Shown here one piece after another: positions 13,654 to 17,765 of a stretch of DNA of 17,765 nucleotides. The notes beneath the pieces are model-generated. The model was not told the DNA's origin, searched no databases, and saw nothing but the letters and a program-made list of their open reading frames with translations. Made by a program: the position numbers and the translations under genes. The DNA lies in the NCBI GenBank assembly GCA_028700875.1, contig JAQVRW010000018.1:1-17765 (forward strand), given 5' to 3'. The stretch comes from Candidatus Zixiibacteriota bacterium. Its GTDB lineage: Bacteria > Zixibacteria > MSB-5A5 > GN15 > JAAZOE01. The first letter of the stretch is position 1; every line of letters starts with the position of its first letter.

Positions 13654-14978
13654 CCGAGCTGTTTCAACTTGCGGGAGAGGTTGCCGCGATCCATGTTCAA
13701 CTCCCGGGCCATGGCGGCGATATTTCCCTCATGTTTCTGATACATCCGCGCCAGAAAGCCGGTTTCAAATTGCCGCACGGCGGCGGCCAAACCGGTCTCG
13801 CCCGCGGCAGAGGATATATCGGGTTCCGCTTCGCGATTATGATAGATTCGTTCGATATCGGCGACGCCGATTTCCCCCGGGGGGCATTCAAAGACGGCGC
13901 GGGCGGCGACATTTTTCAACTGCCGGATATTTCCCGGCCAGTCATACGAAGCCAATCGTCCGGCGGCTTCGGCCGAAAGCGTGTAGCGCCCGGCCGCATC
14001 CAGGCCGTCCCAAAAATAGTCCAGAAGCAGAGGGATATCCTCCACCCGGCGCCGTAGCGGGGAAACATCGATGGTGAGGACATTCAGCCGATAGAAAAGG
14101 TCCTCGCGGAATTTCCCCTGCGAGACCATCGCGGGCAGATCGCGGTTGGTGGCGGCTAACAGGCGGCAGGCGGCCAGCATGGTGGTGTCGGAGCCGACCT
14201 TTTCATACTGGCCCGATTCCAGAACCCGCAGCAGTTTTCACTGCATGGCCAACGGCAAATCACCGATTTCATCCAGAAACAGGGTCCCCCCCTTGGCTTT
14301 CTCGAAACGTCCGATGCGATCCTGATGCGCCCCCGTGAAAGCCCCCTTAACGTGTCCAAAGAGTTCCGCCTCGAACAACGTCTCCGGTATCGCCGGGCAG
14401 TTGACGGTCACCAGCGGCTCGGCTTTGCGTCGGGAAAGATAATGAATCTGATGAGCCACCAGTTCCTTGCCGGCGCCGTTTTCCCCGGTGATCAGCACGG
14501 TTGCATCCACCATGGCCGCTTTGGCGATCAACTGCCGCATTCGTTCCGTCGCCGGCGACATGCCGACGATCCGGTACTGATCGAGAAGACGCCCGGCCAG
14601 CTTATGTTCGGTCTGGAGCGATTGGGATAATCGCAGGGCCTGGGCGATGGTCAATAAAACCCGCTCCGGCAATAATGGCTTTTCGATATAGTCATAACCG
14701 CCCAGCTTGATTGCCGCCACGGCGGTGGGGATGTCCCCCCGCCCGGAGATGATAATGACCGGGATATCGGCGAGCCGCTCCCGATTGTCATCGAGGAAGG
14801 TCAGGCCGTCCTTGCCGGGCATTTGAATATCCAGCAGGATTAGTTCCACCGGCTGCGAGGAGAGGAATTCTTCTGCCTTAAAGGCCGATTCCACGGCTTT
14901 TACCCGATATCCTTCATCCTCCAACAGGCCGGACAGCGAGGATCGGATATGCGGCTCATCGTCGACAATGAGAATCAT
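13644..14978 (-). pseudogene. NtrX/NtrC-like sigma54 response regulator interrupted by an in-frame TGA
   Basis: The frame from ATG 14978 to TAA 13644 spans 444 sense positions with one internal TGA at codon 247 (14240-14238); both halves are in the same frame. Codons 1-246 encode a receiver domain (acidic pair Asp6/Asp7, phosphoacceptor Asp50, Ser78, Lys100) and half of an AAA+ domain: Walker A GENGAGKE (165-172), GAFTGA (212-217), Walker B GGTLFLDEIG (230-239). After the TGA follow KLLRVLESGQYEKVGS, LLAATNRDL, FREDLFYRLNVL, WPGNIRQLKN and a Fis-type helix-turn-helix (EGNIAAMARELNMDRGNLSR). In relatives the position reads MQ-x-KLLRVL with x a variable small or polar residue, so a one-base change (for example from TCA or CGA) would restore it. 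TGA ends several neighbouring genes, so recoding is unlikely. Either a real nonsense mutation or a sequence error. The start overlaps the partner kinase stop as ATGA. Confidence 0.88.
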
Positions 14979-16444
14979 GAAGCAACTCCCTGCGGCGGCC
15001 CATCGACCGGAATCTCGAATGAGGCCTCGGTGAACGCGCCGGCGATCTCCAGCTTCAATATACCGCCGTGATCAATGATAATTTTTTCGGAGATGGCCAA
15101 CCCCAGACCCATCCCTCCGGGACGGGTCGTGACATACGGCATCTTGGCCCGAAGCAGATCGGTCGGGGCCATGCCGCTATCCCGATTCTCATCGGCCACA
15201 GCGAAACGGACGATATTTTCCTTGCGGGAGGTTCGTATCACGATCCGTCCTCCGGGAAGCGCGAACTCCAGGGCGTTCTTGATAAGATTGACCATGACCT
15301 CCCGGAGACGGTCCGGGTCGCCCTGAATCTCGATAGCTTCCTCCCCGGTCTCGTTGTCGAAATGAAACGCCTCCAGTTGCGGCGCGTGCAATTCGATCAC
15401 CTCCCGCACCAGTCGGTCAAAGCGGAAACGGGTGAATTTCGGTTCCGGCAGACGGGCCAGCGAGGAGTAATCATCCGCCAGTCGCTGCAGATGAGACACC
15501 TCAGCGTCGAGGGCCTCGATGGAATCGGCATACCGCTGGTAGTCCTCCCGTTCCTGCAGTTTCTTGCGGATCCGGTACACGGACAACGCCAGCGGCGTCA
15601 GGGGATTTTTCAATTCATGAGCCAGCCGTCGTGCGAATTCCTGCCAGGCGGCCACCCGTTCGGCGGCAACCAGCCGGTTGCGATTTTCTTCGAGGTCACG
15701 CACCATCGTCTGAAACCTCTCAGTCAGACGGCTGATTTCATCGGTGCCGGCGGGAGTCAGGGCGTTCGGATGTTCTCCTTTAGCGACCGTGGCGGTCAGA
15801 GCGGTCAGTTGTTCCAGCGGATTAGTGACCGAAGCGGACAGTCGTCGGGACAAAAGCCAGGCCAACACGATCACGATCACCAACACCGCGGCGCCGGTGG
15901 CGGCCGAAAACAACGTGAACGCCGGGCGAAGGTTACTGTAGAAGCGCCCCTGGCTGAGGCTGACCGTGGCCGTCTCGAAACCATCCAGATACTGGTGGTC
16001 CAGCACGAATCCGCCGGCGATTTTCCGGCCGTTGCTATCGACCCATGCTCCGAGGAAAAGATTCTTGCCGACCGCACGGCGGATGGTGGATGAGGCAAAC
16101 GGTTCGGGGCCGAGGACGGAATCTATCGGGACGGCGTTATCGGGAGGCATCTTGACCGCGGTCGCTTGGGTGGAATCGACCAGCACCAACCAGTCCAGAC
16201 CTTTCGCAGTGGATTGAAGACGGCCGGGGTCCGCTTGCTCCAACGCTGTCCGGGCGGCGTCCTGAAGGCGAGCCTCCGCCAATCGTAACGCGTTGATCGT
16301 GCGGTCGGGAGAAAACGAGGCGATATATCTGTCGGCCGGGGCGACGATATGGCTTTGCAGATAAAGGGAAACGGCGGCGATGACCAGCGACGGCACCAGA
16401 GCGAAAACCAACAGGTGGCGGAATATCTTCGTTCGCAGCAGCAT
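14975..16444 (-). CDS. NtrY-like membrane sensor histidine kinase
   Basis: A 489-residue inner-membrane sensor. Transmembrane helices near residues 9-30 and 178-199 enclose a periplasmic domain of about 145 residues; a HAMP linker follows (about 200-252, SRRLSASVTNPLEQLTALTA), then the phosphoacceptor region with His276 in RRLAHELKNPLTPL, an H-box of NtrY type, and an ATPase domain: N-box MVNLIKNALEFA, G2 GGMGLGLAI. The G1 region reads VADENRDSGMA in place of the usual DNGxG, a clear divergence that may affect ATP binding. It would phosphorylate the regulator encoded next, whose ATG overlaps this stop (ATGA, 14978-14975). The start at 16444 lies 4 nt after the Nudix gene stop, so the three are co-transcribed. 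The periplasmic part fits sensing of envelope conditions, matching the envelope genes downstream; the signal is unknown. Confidence 0.9.
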   Translation of the reverse strand: MLLRTKIFRHLLVFALVPSLVIAAVSLYLQSHIVAPADRYIASFSPDRTINALRLAEARLQDAARTALEQADPGRLQSTAKGLDWLVLVDSTQATAVKMPPDNAVPIDSVLGPEPFASSTIRRAVGKNLFLGAWVDSNGRKIAGGFVLDHQYLDGFETATVSLSQGRFYSNLRPAFTLFSAATGAAVLVIVIVLAWLLSRRLSASVTNPLEQLTALTATVAKGEHPNALTPAGTDEISRLTERFQTMVRDLEENRNRLVAAERVAAWQEFARRLAHELKNPLTPLALSVYRIRKKLQEREDYQRYADSIEALDAEVSHLQRLADDYSSLARLPEPKFTRFRFDRLVREVIELHAPQLEAFHFDNETGEEAIEIQGDPDRLREVMVNLIKNALEFALPGGRIVIRTSRKENIVRFAVADENRDSGMAPTDLLRAKMPYVTTRPGGMGLGLAISEKIIIDHGGILKLEIAGAFTEASFEIPVDGPPQGVAS

Positions 16445-16448
16445 GCCG

Positions 16449-17015
16449 TTACCGTGTTATGAATCGTTTCCGGTACAGCGCCAGAGCGTCCCGATGAGCC
16501 TGAAAGGCAATATTGGCGGGAAGATGATCGAAATCGAACCAGCGCACCTCGGCGGCGTCATCCCCCGGTTTGATCGCGCCGCCGATAACATCGGCGATAT
16601 ACAGGATCAGCACGGCGTGTGTCCGGGGATCATCCATGCCGAAGAAAATATCGAACATGGTGCGGATCGAGATATCCAGGCCGGTTTCCTCTTTCAGTTC
16701 CCGGATGGCCGTCTGCTGGGGATGTTCTGTCCATTCGATAAAACCCGCCGGAATGCACCAGTCGTTTTTCCGGGGCTCGACGGATCGTTGCACCAGAAGG
16801 ATGGCTCCGTCCTTGACGATCACCGCCCCGGCGGCCGGCGCCGGATTCCGATAATAGATAAAACCGCACGACGGGCACTGCGGCCGCTCCATATCGCCCG
16901 CCATCATGATGCTCAGTTCGGCCCGGCAGCGCGGGCAGTACCGGTATCCCCCATAGGGATCATCCCGCGTGACATCGGGGCCGCTGATCAAGTAATGCAG
17001 ATCCTCGTCGTTCAT
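16449..17015 (-). CDS. Nudix hydrolase with N-terminal zinc ribbon
   Basis: A 188-residue cytoplasmic protein. Residues 27-50 carry a zinc ribbon, C27-P-R-C30 and C47-P-S-C50. The Nudix box GFIEWTEHPQQTAIRELKEE plus TGL (91-113) matches G-x5-E-x7-REU-x-EE-x-GU fully; the preceding PAG and the FIEW sequence fit members that act on nucleoside-diphosphate-linked compounds such as ADP-ribose or NADH. The family hydrolyses X-linked nucleoside diphosphates with Mg2+ or Mn2+; the substrate cannot be fixed from sequence. The ribbon-Nudix layout recalls NudC, but the NudC-specific SQPWPFPxS motif is absent. The gene lies 10 bp after the phosphatase gene and 4 bp before the NtrY-like kinase gene, so it probably belongs to the same operon. 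Its role next to signalling genes may be housekeeping of nucleotide signals, which is only inference. Confidence 0.9.
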   Translation of the reverse strand: MNDEDLHYLISGPDVTRDDPYGGYRYCPRCRAELSIMMAGDMERPQCPSCGFIYYRNPAPAAGAVIVKDGAILLVQRSVEPRKNDWCIPAGFIEWTEHPQQTAIRELKEETGLDISIRTMFDIFFGMDDPRTHAVLILYIADVIGGAIKPGDDAAEVRWFDFDHLPANIAFQAHRDALALYRKRFITR

Positions 17016-17025
17016 CGCCTTCTTT

Positions 17026-17765
17026 CTATCCGTTCATTTTAAGTACGATCACGGTGGTATCGTCTTCGGTCGTGTCCGCATTGACGAAGTCGGTCACCTG
17101 GCCGATGATGCCGTCGCGAATCTCGTCGGGCGACCGGTGGCGGTTGTTGACGATGTAATCGATGATCCGCTCTTCGCCGAACTCCTCGTCCAACGCATTG
17201 TGCGCTTCGGATAGCCCGTCGGTATAGAAAAACAACAGATCCTTCGGCCCCAGGACCACCGAGGATGATTGATAGAAGTTCCCCTCGAAGGCGCCGATCA
17301 CCGTCCCGCCGGTTTCGAGAAACTCGCAGCGGCCATCGGCCCGAACCAGCACGGGATAGTTGTGCCCGGCGTTGGAGAAGACGAATTCCCTGGTGAGCGG
17401 ATGGAAGGAGCCGTAAAAGACGGTGGCGAATTTCCCGGAGGTCGATGACAGCCCGGCCACCAGATTGTTGACGTTGATCATGGTCTGCGCGACATCCCGA
17501 CGGTTGATCATCTCGGAGCGCAACACGGCCTGAATCTGGGCCGCCAGCAGGGCAGCCGGCATCCCCTTGCCGGAAACATCGGCGACGACCAGCCCGAACT
17601 CGCCATCGCCCCCCGCCGGAACGAAATCATAGAAATCCCCTCCGACCGTTCGCGACGGCTGGCTGTGGGCGGCGATGGAAAACCCTGGGCCGGACGGCGG
17701 CATCTTGGGAAGCAGGTCCATCTGGATCCGGCGGGCGAGGCTCATCTCCTCCTCGAGGCGCTGCT
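17026..17765 (-). CDS. PP2C-type (SpoIIE/RsbU) Ser/Thr phosphatase, 5' end outside window
   Basis: The frame is open at the window edge: six codons before the ATG at 17745 read QRLEEE, so the real start lies further upstream. The visible 246 residues include the typical linker (LEEEMSLARRIQMDLLP) seen between a sensor domain and the phosphatase, then the PPM catalytic motifs in order: GGDFYDF, VADVSGKGMPAALL, ATVFYGSF, SNAGHNYPVLV, LLFFYTDGLSEAHN and EDDTTVIVLKM, which carry the metal-binding aspartates. The family dephosphorylates Ser/Thr phosphoproteins, most often anti-anti-sigma factors in partner-switching. No STAS or anti-sigma gene is visible. The missing N-terminus probably holds a GAF, PAS or receiver domain. 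First visible gene of the minus-strand operon; the Nudix ATG follows after 10 bp. Confidence 0.92.
   Translation of the reverse strand, partial: QRLEEEMSLARRIQMDLLPKMPPSGPGFSIAAHSQPSRTVGGDFYDFVPAGGDGEFGLVVADVSGKGMPAALLAAQIQAVLRSEMINRRDVAQTMINVNNLVAGLSSTSGKFATVFYGSFHPLTREFVFSNAGHNYPVLVRADGRCEFLETGGTVIGAFEGNFYQSSSVVLGPKDLLFFYTDGLSEAHNALDEEFGEERIIDYIVNNRHRSPDEIRDGIIGQVTDFVNADTTEDDTTVIVLKMNG

Overview
The window looks like a piece of a draft (metagenome-type) genome from an uncultivated Gram-negative bacterium. The first 14 bases match the 3' end of the Illumina read-2 adapter, so position 1 is probably an uncleaned contig end. Gram-negative character is shown by an Omp85-type outer-membrane barrel, Sec signal peptides and an NtrC-family regulator with a GAFTGA motif. 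Two-component and Ser/Thr kinase genes, a bactofilin-like/barrel fusion, a PqqD-M50-HlyD protein and GTAGGGG...CCCCTAC palindromic elements remind me of Zixibacteria and other FCB-group lineages. That placement is recall, not proof.

Left part, 1-3441. The 5' part of hemA (glutamyl-tRNA reductase) runs leftward and is cut by the contig end. A 772-bp non-coding stretch with a probable dispersed repeat follows, then a DUF6933-type gene. Next is a visibly AT-rich pair: a SatD-family gene, probably translated from a leaderless mRNA, and a small membrane protein like the C-terminal module of DUF3307 proteins. A non-coding stretch with hairpins and a 63-bp element bounded by 8-bp inverted repeats ends this part.

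Centre, 3442-6172. A 774-aa PqqD / M50 metalloprotease / HlyD-adaptor fusion is followed by a good sigma70 promoter, a very strong ribosome-binding site, a TTG-started 24-codon peptide gene with an acidic leader-like N-terminus and a Gly-rich tail, and a strong terminator. This is the best candidate for an undescribed system: a minimal peptide maturation/export locus.

Right part, 6144-17765, all on the minus strand. In transcription order: PP2C/SpoIIE phosphatase (cut by the window end), zinc-ribbon Nudix hydrolase, NtrY-like histidine kinase, NtrX/NtrC-like regulator (interrupted by one in-frame TGA), bactofilin-like/Omp85 fusion, DUF4390 protein, GAF-PAS histidine kinase, Ser/Thr kinase-TPR protein. 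The first four are tightly packed. A 142-bp gap with a possible sigma54-type promoter and repeats precedes the envelope pair. A strong sigma28-type promoter precedes the final kinase pair, whose genes overlap by ATGA. The region reads as a signalling block around cell-envelope genes. No tRNA, rRNA, CRISPR array or transposase was seen.
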